Of a stretch of 55,714 nt of DNA, positions 46,944 through 55,714 are shown piece after piece. Numbering within the stretch: the first letter of the stretch is position 1; each line of letters begins with the position of its first letter. The stretch comes from Kalaharituber pfeilii (lineage: Eukaryota > Ascomycota > Pezizomycetes > Pezizales > Pezizaceae). The DNA lies in NCBI GenBank assembly GCA_015179045.1, contig WHUZ01000168.1:1-55714 (forward strand), in the 5' to 3' direction. The position numbers and the translations under genes are program-made. The notes under the pieces were generated by a model that ran no database searches, was not told the DNA's origin, and was given only the letters and a program-made list of their open reading frames with translations.

Positions 46944-47431
46944 TATCACAAGCGGGCTGTCTAGACGACCAAGGGATACGTTCTAGCGGATTCTAGCGAT
47001 TTCGGAGGTGTCAAGGTTCAGGAGTTCAGAGGTGTCACGGTTCAGGAGTTCAGAGGTGTCACAGTTCAGGAGTTCGGAGGTGTCATGGACTCAGGCCAGG
47101 CGGATCGTTGATTGACAAGACAACAGATGAGGAAGGAAAGAACTATCTACAAGGCGGCCATATTGGGCCCTTATATACATGGTGGGCCCTGTGGCCAAGA
47201 AGCAAAGACATGGCGGCGAAACACAGAATTTTCACAACAAGGACGCGCAACAAGGACGCGCGGCGAAAGCAGACTTTTCACATCTAGCGGACGATCAGTA
47301 ACCGGCCTCTCTTGGTGGTTCGGCAGCCGGCTTATCATGGAAGTTCAACGATCGAGCGGTAGCCGGTTTATCTGGGCGGTAGCCGGTAACCGTTACCCTG
47401 AGTGCGGCGATGCAGGCATCGGGTCGTGACA
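46944..47431. mobile_element. Solo LTR, 488 bp, TSD CTAAG
   Basis: It begins TATCACAAGC and ends GGTCGTGACA, so its ancestral terminus was TG(TCACGA)..(TCGTGA)CA with RIP-type G-to-A changes at the left. CTAAG flanks it on both sides (46939-46943 and 47432-47436). The uninterrupted inverted arm at 48735 confirms the empty-site sequence. It has a TATATACATGG promoter-like box near 47174. The form fits a Ty3/gypsy-type LTR left by recombination. Confidence 0.8.
47004..47086. repeat. 24-bp tandem repeat inside the solo LTR
   Basis: GGAGGTGTCAAGGTTCAGGA-type units, spaced 24 bp, occur three times with a fourth partial copy. Such tandem repeats are common in LTR promoter regions. Confidence 0.8.
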
Positions 47432-47435
47432 CTAA

Positions 47436-48740
47436 GTTTGGTGCTGATATGAGTATTGTAGCAGAAGTGCTGACTGAAAATATCCAAAAATAGCAGCAAT
47501 TTGGTAGTAATAGAAGCAGGCAGGCTAATGGGAGATATAATAGGCTTGAATATAAGTGGAGAGGGTTCTTACAGCTAAAGCATATGGGAAAGATTTATTT
47601 TTGGCAGTTCTAGTCTCCTATATAATGATCGAAAGTACATGGAATAAGATACTAGTATCTATATTTAGTAAGATATAATATAGTATATAGTTTAATATAC
47701 TAGGTGTATAAGATTTTATAATAGAGTAAATTAATTATAATATATACAAAAAATCATAGATAATAAGTTTGGTACTAATATAAGTGTTATAGAAGAAGTA
47801 GTAGCTAAAAATATTTAGAAAGAGTAGTAGTTTAAGAGTAATAAAAGTAAGTAAGCTTAATAGAAGCAGAATAGACTTAAATATAAGTAAAAACTATTCT
47901 TATAATTAAAATATATATGTTACGGATTCACCGCAACCGTAGGGCGGGCGGTCGGTGGATGCGCATATACGACGTAGGCGATATGCGACAGCCGGGCGCC
48001 GGCGTCGCAGTTGCGAAATGAATGCTATATGAGCTACGCAGAGGACTAGCGAGTATCGCTGGTCAAGTGTCTTTTTGGCCTGGCGGACGGTAACTCTCTG
48101 CGTTTACCACCATCCGTTACAATATAGCAAAGATTTATTTTTAGTACTCATAAGACTCTATATTATAATTTAGAGTATAGAGAATACTATACTATATTCT
48201 ATTAAATTTTATATTATATTAGATATAATATAGTATATATTTTATTATATAAGATATATGAGAACCTACAATATATTATATATACTATATATTTATTTAT
48301 AATATGTATAGAATATTAAAACTTTCTAGAAATAAGAAAAAAGTAAAAAAAAATTTAAATTATAGAATAAAATAGGAATATTTTTAAAAGATATAAGGAC
48401 TAGTATCTATATATAGCTTGAAAGCTAAAAGTATAGAAGATGTAAGTAATTTAATCCATTATATACTAAGTATATTAACTATATACTATAATATATCTTA
48501 TAAAATATAAATTATAGTATACTATTTCTTACAACTCCAATTACTATATAAGGTATTGGAACTATTAAAAATAAATCTTTACCATATGCTTTAGCTGTAA
48601 GAACCCTTTCTACTCATATAAGCCTATTGTATCCCCTATTAGCCTGCCTGCTTCTATAACTACTGAATTGCTACTATTTCTAAATATTTTCAGTTAGTAC
48701 TTCTGCTATAATACTCATATCAGTACCAAACTTGGTATAT
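47436..48740. repeat. Three copies of one sequence with transition-type decay
   Basis: The block AAGTTTGGTGCTGATATGAG..AAAGATTTATTTTTGGCAGTTC occurs at 47434-47650 (direct), 47766-48150 (direct, split by the solo LTR) and 48550-48740 (inverted). In the middle copy nearly every G or C has become A or T (for example TAGCAGAAGTGCTG became TAGAAGAAGTAGTAG). The differences are overwhelmingly C-to-T or G-to-A, as produced by RIP. Confidence 0.8.
47918..48121. mobile_element. Solo LTR, 204 bp, TSD ATATA
   Basis: TGTTACGGAT..ATCCGTTACA, with one mismatch in the terminal inverted repeat, flanked by ATATA at 47913-47917 and 48122-48126. Its GC-rich body stands out from the AT-rich DNA around it, so it arrived after most of the decay there. 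Confidence 0.88.
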
Positions 48741-49153
48741 ATGATCATGAGCATATGCTGATGTGTAATTAAGCACATCAGCACTCTAGCTGGTCTGTGT
48801 CTGATTTTATAAACAGAGGCTCCCTATTGCGGCTTGCCTAATTCGGTATGTCTCAATACACTACAGCATGTCATCCTCAGATGGATGCAAACTGAGGTGC
48901 TAAAACTACTCTCCCATGTATAATTGAGATGTATCTACATTCCTGATGTAATTGAACCACTCAGTAATTTGTAATAGTCTTATTTTCACTTATCCGGGGT
49001 TGCGCAATATCCCGGTTATGCGCAATATCCCGGTAGAACACAGTATGCGCCGGCGAGCTTGACAGTGGCAGGTGAGTACCTTGCCAAAGGAGCGGCCCAG
49101 GGAGGCTCGATGTGGAAATTGGGCTCATCGAGTGCGGCTGGCCACAGACCCAT

Positions 49154-50197
49154 TGCTACTTAGTTTCGGCTTTTGGTGAGTAACACCAAAGCCTTTTGCA
49201 GGCATACATAGAGTGTGTGCCTGAAGAATTTGAGCATTTTTACACTCGGTAATTTAAAAAAAAAAAGTAGTTGGCCCTCTACCAACATTCTGGAAACCCC
49301 AAACACGGGACGTAGGTATTTATTCAGCCGCCACCATTCCTCAATTCAGCGGTGGGATATATATAAAGCTGGTGGGGTACTACTAGGAGCATGGGTAAAG
49401 AAACGTGGGGTAGAGCAAGGGTTACGGTGAATTGCAAATGTTCTCGTACCCAGTTCCGCGTATAGCTTGGCGCTTGGCGTTTTGCATTGCCAATCGTAGG
49501 GTATCTTTGTTCTTCACAACACTTCTGGTACGAGTCGGTATATACTACAGAAGTGGGTATGGAGATTTCGCAAACTCGAAGCAGAGGCGACAGTCGCCTT
49601 CTTCACATGGCGCGAGGCTGCGGCTTGGCAAGGCCTGGGCGTGATCCGCTGATCAGCAGCTGTGGCCTCTTGCAACTCAGCTGAGTTGCGGGGGATTTCA
49701 CGACAAGCTGCGTGCAAGCCGGATTTGCTTATCGGCTGGTGCGGACATCAGCTGGTATGCATACGCGCAGCACGGATCAACGCGGCTTACGGTGGGGCTG
49801 AACTGTCCTGTTGGCAGATGGGAGCTCCCCGTGTCGTGCGGCTGTCAAATCGACGCAATCGCGGTTGGCACCCGTCGTGGCCCTGCCGCCGGCCGCGAGC
49901 AGGATTCGCTGTGTAGCAATGCTTCGTCCGAAACCTGCACCCCGCGTCCAGCTGGCAGCGGGACGCACGCTAGACTTCTTTCTTGGCCTGGCCAATTGCT
50001 ACGAGGGGATCAAGCTGGTGCGGAGAATCATCACTGCTCGTGATGCGGTGGAAGGCCGCATAAATACTGCGCGCGCTGTCGGCCCCCCGCTTGCGTGCGC
50101 GGCCAGCATCCTTTATTCTCCTTTTTGCTCACCGCCCTGAGTAGCCCTCTATTTCACTCAGACTGACTGCATTGAGCGGTCTCGGCGTCCCGACAGA
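49154..50197. other. Divergent intergenic region between the hydroxylase pseudogene and the alcohol oxidase
   Basis: Upstream of both genes. A TATATATAAAG box is present at 49358-49368 on the plus strand, with no gene directly behind it. Frames in 49660-50140 are GC-rich and overlap on both strands, without family features. The core promoter of the alcohol oxidase lies at its right end. Confidence 0.4.
50059..50067 (+). promoter_or_regulatory. TATA-like box of the alcohol oxidase
   Basis: CATAAATAC about 130 bases upstream of the ATG at 50198, followed by a pyrimidine-rich stretch (TCCTTTATTCTCCTTTTTGC). The position is compatible with a core promoter; there is no transcript evidence. Confidence 0.35.
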
Positions 50198-52753
50198 ATG
50201 TCGACCAGCAGCACCACCGCCACCACCGCCACCACCGCCACCACCACCCCCGCCACCGCCACCACCCCCCAGCAGTCCTTTACTCCAGCGCAGCTCGAAA
50301 CTCTCTTCGCGATTGCAGACGCACTCATCCCCGCGCTTACCCCACAGCAAATCGAGCAACTCAAGTCCAGCCTTCCCCCCTCTGTCGCTAGCGACAACAC
50401 ACGATGTGCTGCCCTGCACCACTTCGCCTCCACCTCCGCCTCCCAGTCCCCGGAGTTTCGCAAAAACCTCGGAATATTTGAGCGCAATTTCAGCAGAGCC
50501 AAGTTTCACGAGTTGACGGGGCTGTTGGACGCCTTGCGGACTAGGGCTGGCAGTCTCCTGCTGTGCGGGACCTGGACCCCGTTCCACGAGCTCTCGCTAG
50601 AGGAGAGGCAGCGCATCATACATTCGTGGAGGAACTCGAACGTGGCGACGTACAAACGTGTGTACAGAGGTATCGTTCCGGCTCTTACCTTCATTTACAT
50701 GCAGACGCAAGAGGCATGGGACGGAGCAGGTATTCCCCGCGTTGATCCGGAGATCCACTCCCCCGAGCGGTACGGCAAGAAGAATTTCCACCAATTCGAG
50801 TTCGAGGACTTCTCCGGGAAAGACGAAGTCGACTATGACGTTGTGATTGTCGGGTCCGGTGCCGGTGCGGGTGTCGCCGCAAAGAATATTTCCGAGTGGG
50901 CGAAAGAGCGGGGCACAAATCTGCGGATTCTAGTGGTCGAAAAGGGCGAGTACATCCCACATGAACAATTGACTCTTACGGAAAAAGAGGCTTTTGCGCG
51001 CATGTATGAGAAGGGCATGATGGGGCCTACGGAGGAGGGCATGAATATAATGGCTGGGGCGACGTTCGGCGGCGGGACTATGATAAATTGGGCTGCGGCT
51101 CTTAGGACCCCCGGGATGGTACGGAGGGAGTGGGCTGAGGAGTATGGGCTTGGGATGTACCTGAGCCGGGAGTTTATCGATGCCCTGGAGAGGGTAGAGA
51201 AACGAATGGGGGTGTCAGCGGAGCATTGCGTGCATAGCGGACCAAATAGGGCGTTAAAGGAGGGGGCGAAGAGACTGGGGTACGCGGTGCACGACGTTCC
51301 GCAGAATACAGGCGGAGCACCGCACGCGTGCGGATATTGTGCGAATGGGTGCAGGTATGGAGAGAAGCAAGGGGCGCCGAATTCGTGGTTGGTGGATGCG
51401 AGCAAGGCTGGGGCGAAGTTTGCACAACGAGTCGAGGTTGAAAAGGTGATATTTGAAGCGGAGAACACAGGAAGTGGCGGGTGGTTCGGCGCCTTGGAGA
51501 CTGGCAGTAGGAGAGCGAAGAAGAAGGTCGCTGGGTTGGAGTGCTGGGTGGGTGATAGGCATGCGGGTCCAAGGAGGAGGTTGAGAATTAACACTCGCAA
51601 AGTGATCATTTCTGCGGGTTCCTTACATTCACCGGTAATCTTACTCAGATCCGGTCTGAAGGTATACTCAACTATTCACTGCGTATGACAAACAAACTAA
51701 CACTGCTCCTAGAATCCTGAAATTGGTGCCAATTTCAGATGTCACCCTGCAACCTACATGTATGCCTTCTTTCCGCATGACATCCCGATGAATGCAATTA
51801 CCGGTCCAATCATCTCAACTGTCATCACTGAAACGGCTTCACTGTCTCCCCCACCCCACACGCACTATGGTTCCCGCGTCGAAATCGCTTCCCCGCAGGC
51901 CGCCCTTAGCTATGGCTTCTTCCCTTGGCTCGATCCCATCTTTTGGCGGACTTCTATCGCGCGGTACTCGCACTTGGCAGTCGCCTTCTCCATGGCGCGG
52001 GATGGCCGCCGCGCGCCGACTGCAGTGCGGAACTCAAGCGGGGTTGTCCTCCCCGGCAGCAGCGAACTCGGCCCGGAACTGTTCTGCGGTCGGATCAAAC
52101 TCGACCCCGAGACCGGCGGGCCCAGCGTGAGCTACGTTCTCAGGAAGGAGGACCGCGAGTCTATTGTGCAGGGGCTCCTAGTCGGTGCGGAATCATTCCT
52201 GGCCGCGGGCGCGAAGGAGATTGTGATGCCCCTGTTCCAGGGCAAACCGTTTGTGGTTCCGGACGGGCATAGCGGGATAACAGAGGGGTTGAATGTACCG
52301 GGGTTCAGGGAGTGGCTTGTGGAGATAAGGAGGCTGGGGGCGGTGGCGAACTCGTTTCCGATTGGAACGGGACATCAGATGGGGACGTGCAGGATGTCGG
52401 CGAAGAGCTGGGAGGACGGAGACGAGTGTGGAGATGTCGCGGGGGCGTCGACAGCGGAATGGATCGGGTATTTGGCAAATGCGGCGGGACGGGTTTTAGT
52501 TGGTGGTGGCAGCGGGAAGGCGAAGGGTGTGGGACGGGTGAAGCCAGGAGTGGTGGACGTGGAAGGGAGGGTGTTTGGGGTCGAAGGGCTGTGGGTCATG
52601 GACGCGAGCGTGTTTCCGGGTGCAACTGCGGTCAATCCGATGTTGTCGGTTATGTCGGTGTCGGATGTGTTGAGTAGGAAATTGGTGGGGAGGTGGGAGA
52701 AGGAGGGGACGTGGGATACGGCGGCAGCGGCAGCGAGGACTGCGCCGGCGTAG
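50198..52753 (+). CDS. Long-chain alcohol oxidase (GMC-type FAD flavoenzyme, two exons)
   Basis: Exons 50198-51661 and 51713-52753; the 51 bp intron is GTATAC..ACTAACACTGCTCCTAG. The product is 834 residues. It oxidises long-chain fatty alcohols to aldehydes with O2, feeding fatty acid breakdown. After a Thr/Ala-rich leader (about 5-23) comes the FAO N-terminal helix region (FTPAQLETLFAIADALIPAL). Then the FAD-binding Rossmann motif VVIVGSGAGAGVAAKN (215-230) and VVEKGEY (246-252). The GMC signature region is MAGATFGGGTMINWAAALRTP, and the HACGYCANGCRYGEK Cys-rich loop follows. Exon 2 starts NPEIGANF. The C-terminal GMC domain has GTGHQMGTCRMS (about 706-717) and MDASVFPGATAVNPM. It is slightly longer than usual, mainly by the leader. 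No C-terminal SKL-type peroxisome signal is present. The frame is intact and both junctions are clean. Confidence 0.92.
50211..50270 (+). repeat. CACCGCCAC microsatellite inside the alcohol oxidase ORF
   Basis: Irregular (CACCACCGC)n units encode the Thr/Ala run at the enzyme's N-terminus. On the opposite strand they open a poly-Gly frame that is not a gene. Length variation here would change only a presumably disordered leader. Confidence 0.85.
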
Positions 52754-53109
52754 GGAGGGAGTGGGCAAGAAGTTAAAGCAAGGATTTGAGGACGGTATCG
52801 GGGTATATATTTTATATGGGGGGATTTGATATGGTTTTTTGATTTTCAAAGTAATTAGGTTTCGGTTAGGTATTGGACGTGGGCAATTTTCTTTTTTGGA
52901 GAAGAGCGGGGTGGGTTAAGTAGTAATGCATTGATAGTTGCAGCAATATTGTACGTTAAGGATTTTTGGGTGTGTTTTTGTGAAGTTGAGGGTAAACCCA
53001 TGCGATTTTTTTTTTTTTTATCTTTTTTTACCAACCACCACCACCACTAAAACGCACACACCTTTTTCTGATTGAAGTTTTTACCGAGGACTACTTTTAA
53101 GTTGTGTAG

Positions 53110-54273
53110 TTTACTTTAAGCCGCCCTTCCCCCCCATCAATCATCAATCCCCATTTCCTTTTTTTCTTCTCATGGGAGAGGATGGGGGGGGTGGGGGTGG
53201 GGGTGGGGGGATTTGCATCGGTAAATAATCGATGAATATTTAAATATAAATCTTAAACAGTATATAGCATCTATTTTATTTTTTTTTCTAGGTTTTTGGT
53301 TTTTTTTGGTTTTTTGGTAGTAGTGGATATGTATATAGAATGGAATAGAATTGGAGATAAACCTGTTTGTTATAAATCAATATTTAGATATCGTTGTGTG
53401 CAGGAGGGATTTGTGCAAATTGAGGGTAAGCTATTTGTAGTTTAGATATTTGACCAAATCTTGTTTGGATTGAAAATTTTTTTTGGGGGGGGTAGGTTTA
53501 ATAGTATAGTTTCTTTTAGACTCTCCATTACGGTACTCATCAATCATTAATCCCCATTTCCATTTCTTTTATTTCTTTTATTTTATTTTTTTTTTTTTTT
53601 TTTGATGTGGGAGAGGAGGAGCGAGAGGGAAGAAGGGATTTGTATTGGTAAATAATCAACTCGGATGAAGATTTAAATATAAAGTAAATTTGGAGTATAT
53701 ATAATGGAGGTTGGGTTTTTTTTGGGGGGTGTTTTGTGTAAGTAATGGATATAGAATAGGACATTTGGTATTGTATTGTGGGTTATTTTTGTGCAAATTG
53801 AGGGTAAGCTATTTGTAGTTTAAATATTTTACTACCAAATCTTTTTTGGATTGAATTTTTTTTTTTGGGGGGGGGGTAGGTTTAAGTAGTGTAGTTCCTT
53901 TTAGACTCCCTATTACTCATTAATTAAATCCTCATTTTCCTGATAGGAGTGGTGTTGGGGGGGGGATTTGCGTCAGTAAATAATTAAGGAATATCTAAAC
54001 ATAAGTAAATTTTAAAAATGTACATGGGGTTGCGTCTATTATGTTTTTTCTTTTCGGGCAGATAATGGATATGGAATGCGGATATTTGGTATTGTATTGT
54101 GCGCTGGGAATTCGGGTTATTTTTGTGCATAGTTGAGGGTAAACTATTTGTAGTTCAAATATTTAACTAAATCTTTTTTGGATTGAATTTTTTTTTTTTT
54201 GGGGGGGGGGGTAGGTTTAAGTAGTATGGGTCCTTTAAGTACTCCCCGTTACTCAAAAATTAAATCTCTATTT

Positions 54274-54307
<34 letters not shown>

Positions 54308-55388
54308 ATGGGGAGAGAAGAGGAAGGGGGAGAGGGGGGGGGAGATTGGTGTCGGTGAATAATTAAGGAAGATTTAAAAAATAAGTAAATTTGAAAAATT
54401 ATATAATAGAGGTTACGTCTATTTCTTATGTTTTTTTCTTTTCATGCAGATAATGGATATGGAATAGGACATTTGGTATTGTATTGTGCGCCGGGAATTC
54501 AGGTTATTTCTGTGCAAATTGAGGGTAAACTCTTTGTATTTCAAATATTTAACTATCTCACACCTTCTTTTGATTGAATTTTTTTTTTTTGGGAGGGGTA
54601 GGTTTAAGTAGTGTGGTTTCTTTAGACTCCCTATTACTTATTAAGTAAATCTCTATTTCCATTTTTTTTTTTTTTTTTTTTTGATTTTGATAGGGGAGAG
54701 AGAAGAGAGAGAAAGGGAGGGGGGAAGGGGGGATTTTGTGTTGGTAAGTAATCGATGAATATTTAAATATAAGTAAATTTGAAAAATATATAGTAGAGGT
54801 GGCATCTATTTCTTATGTTTTTTTTTGGGGGGGGCAGATAATGGATATGGAATGGGAATATTTGGTATTGTATTATGCGCTAGGAATTCGGGTTATATTT
54901 GTGCAAATTGAGGGTAAATTATTTGGTTAAATATTTAACTAAATCTTTTTTGGATTGAATTTTTTTCTTTTGTTGGGGGGGGGGTAGGTTTAAGTAGTGT
55001 GGGTCCTTTAAGTACTCCGTGTTACTCAAAAATTAAATCTCTATTTCCTTTTTTTTCTCATAAGAGAGGATGGGGGGGTGGGGGATTTGCGTCGGTAAAT
55101 AATTAATGAAGATTTAAATATAAGTATATTTGGAAGATATATAGTAGAGGTTGCATCTATTTCTTATGTTTTTTCTTTTCGGACAGATAATAGATATGGA
55201 ATAGGACATCTGGTATTATATTATACATCAGGAATTCAGGTTATTTTGTGCAAATTGAGGGTAAACTCTTTGTATTTAAATATTTAACCACCAAGTCTTT
55301 TTTGGATTGAATTTTTTTGGGGGGGGTAGGTTTAAGTAGTGTGGTTTCTTTAAGTACTTTTAATTACTTATCAATTAAATCTCTATTT

Positions 55389-55435
<47 letters not shown>

Positions 55436-55714
55436 GGGGGGAGGAGAGGGAGAGGAGTGAGAGGGGAGGGATTTGTATTGGTAAATAATTAATGAAGATT
55501 TAAATATAAGTAAATTTGGAGCATATATAATAGAGGTTGCATCTATTTCTTATGTTTTTTCTTTTCGGGCAGATAATGGATATGCAATGGGATATTTGGT
55601 ATTGTATTGTGCACTGGAATTCGGGTTACTTTTTGTGCAAATTGAGGGTAAGCTATTTGTAGTTTAAATATTTAACCAAATCTTTTTTAGATTGAATTTT
55701 TTTTGGGGGGGGAG
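53110..55714. repeat. Satellite of 335-387 bp units with T and G tracts (continues past window end)
   Basis: The landmark TAGGTTTAA(G)TAGT occurs at 53493, 53877, 54212, 54599, 54985 and 55327, giving unit lengths of 384, 335, 387, 386 and 342 bp. A diverged unit precedes and a partial one ends the window. Each unit holds in order: an ATTAAATCTCTATTTCC block, a T run (up to about 44), a GA-rich and G-rich stretch, GGTAAATAATTAATGAAGATTTAAATATAAGTAAATTT-like sequence, GATAATGGATATGGAAT, TTTGTGCAAATTGAGGGTAA, TTTTTTGGATTGAA, then T and G runs. There is no coding potential. The array starts about 350 bp downstream of the alcohol oxidase stop. Confidence 0.93.

Larger units (their letters stand above)
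46638..49043. mobile_element. Foldback-type TA-targeting element with long inverted arms
   Basis: The ends are CTGTGTTGTACCGGGATATT and its inverse with one mismatch (CTGTGTTCTACCGGG). TA is duplicated (46636-46637 and 49044-49045), and removal restores the interrupted gene's frame. Each arm begins with two copies of ACCGGGATATTGCGCA-like sequence. The arms are about 500 bp (46638-46943 plus 47432-47650, against 48540-49043), well matched at the tips and in the inner parts and poorly matched around 46690-46780. The core is extremely AT-rich and has a third, direct copy of the inner arm (about 47760-48180). No transposase is readable. Two solo LTRs account for about 0.7 kb. Confidence 0.8.
46099..49153 (-). 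pseudogene. Fatty acid hydroxylase/sterol desaturase-family pseudogene, split by a transposon
   Basis: The 5' part (49153-49044) reads MGLWPAALDEPNFHIEPPW and SPATVKLAGA. Removing the element at 46638-49043 with one TA joins it in frame to YFLPVLSFILPSLLLDH, HKIQPPNKQPTPAQVRHC and RAVRDLVLCVFMREAA. The frame then breaks near 46340 and continues as TAWAFAGVATLEAVFDHAGY, VHDRHHE and GTTGILDWWHGTAYEP. These are the N-terminal and C-terminal blocks of fungal membrane hydroxylases that use three His boxes at a di-iron site. The middle (the HRxxH and HxxHH boxes and intervening helices, roughly 70 residues) is absent, so the deletion alone abolishes activity. In life such enzymes are ER membrane proteins acting on acyl or sterol substrates. 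The order of deletion and insertion is not known. Confidence 0.8.

Noticed and set aside
50129..50587. A minus-strand frame with a long poly-Gly run, and an overlapping plus-strand poly-Pro frame
   Set aside because: Shadows of the alcohol oxidase and its CACCGC repeat. The GMC motifs fix the true frame.
1..55714. tRNA, rRNA or CRISPR loci
   Set aside because: No cloverleaf-type A and B boxes, rRNA segments or regularly spaced repeat arrays were recognised by eye. The only regular arrays are the satellites listed. A covariance-model search was not possible here.

Overview
The window reads as nuclear DNA of a filamentous ascomycete (Pezizomycotina). Intron-bearing genes use GTATGT/GTAAGT-type donors, CTAAC/TACTAAT branch sites and 51-74 bp introns. 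The protein families are typical of that group: BTB, HeLo/NB-ARC/TPR, Zn2Cys6, NmrA-like and long-chain alcohol oxidase. Old repeat copies are AT-shifted by C-to-T and G-to-A transitions, as expected after repeat-induced point mutation (RIP). No bacterial-type operons, tRNA or rRNA genes, or CRISPR arrays were seen. Class and species cannot be fixed; the gene-sparse, transposon-rich layout would suit a repeat-rich lineage.

Layout. At 1-6.3 kb a BTB-domain gene (3174-4498, minus) lies between two direct copies of a roughly 1.2 kb dispersed repeat, among several extremely short poly(A)-tailed retroposed fragments. A decayed pogo-like DNA transposon sits at 8.2-9.8 kb. At 10.9-14.4 kb is a complete NOD-like receptor (minus; HeLo, NB-ARC, then ten 42-residue TPR units). 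At 17.6-19.5 kb is a lipase of bacterial family I.5 type (minus), whose catalytic His block lies in a shifted frame. At 20.8-22.6 kb a hAT-like inverted-repeat element carries a pogo-like element. At 24.3-29.2 kb is a Zn2Cys6 transcription factor (minus), split by an apparent 2.5 kb intron. No gene is recognised at 29.2-37.8 kb. An NmrA-like Rossmann protein with two frame breaks lies at 37.9-39.0 kb (minus). From 40 to 45 kb there are gene remnants, an 86-bp tandem triplication and two non-autonomous DNA transposons.

From 46.1 to 49.15 kb a fatty-acid-hydroxylase-type gene was broken by an internal deletion and by a 2.4 kb foldback element at a TA site. That element later took two solo LTRs. 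At 50.2-52.75 kb (plus) is an intact long-chain alcohol oxidase. From 53.1 kb to the window end runs a satellite of 335-387 bp units with long T and G tracts.

The genes do not form one pathway. The lipase, hydroxylase pseudogene and alcohol oxidase could all touch fatty acyl metabolism, but they are far apart and no cluster logic is visible. The most informative parts are the transposon stratigraphy at 46-49 kb, the ultra-short retroposons with clear target-site duplications, the repeat-homogenised NLR, and a recurrent pattern of one-base deficits that break otherwise well-conserved genes.
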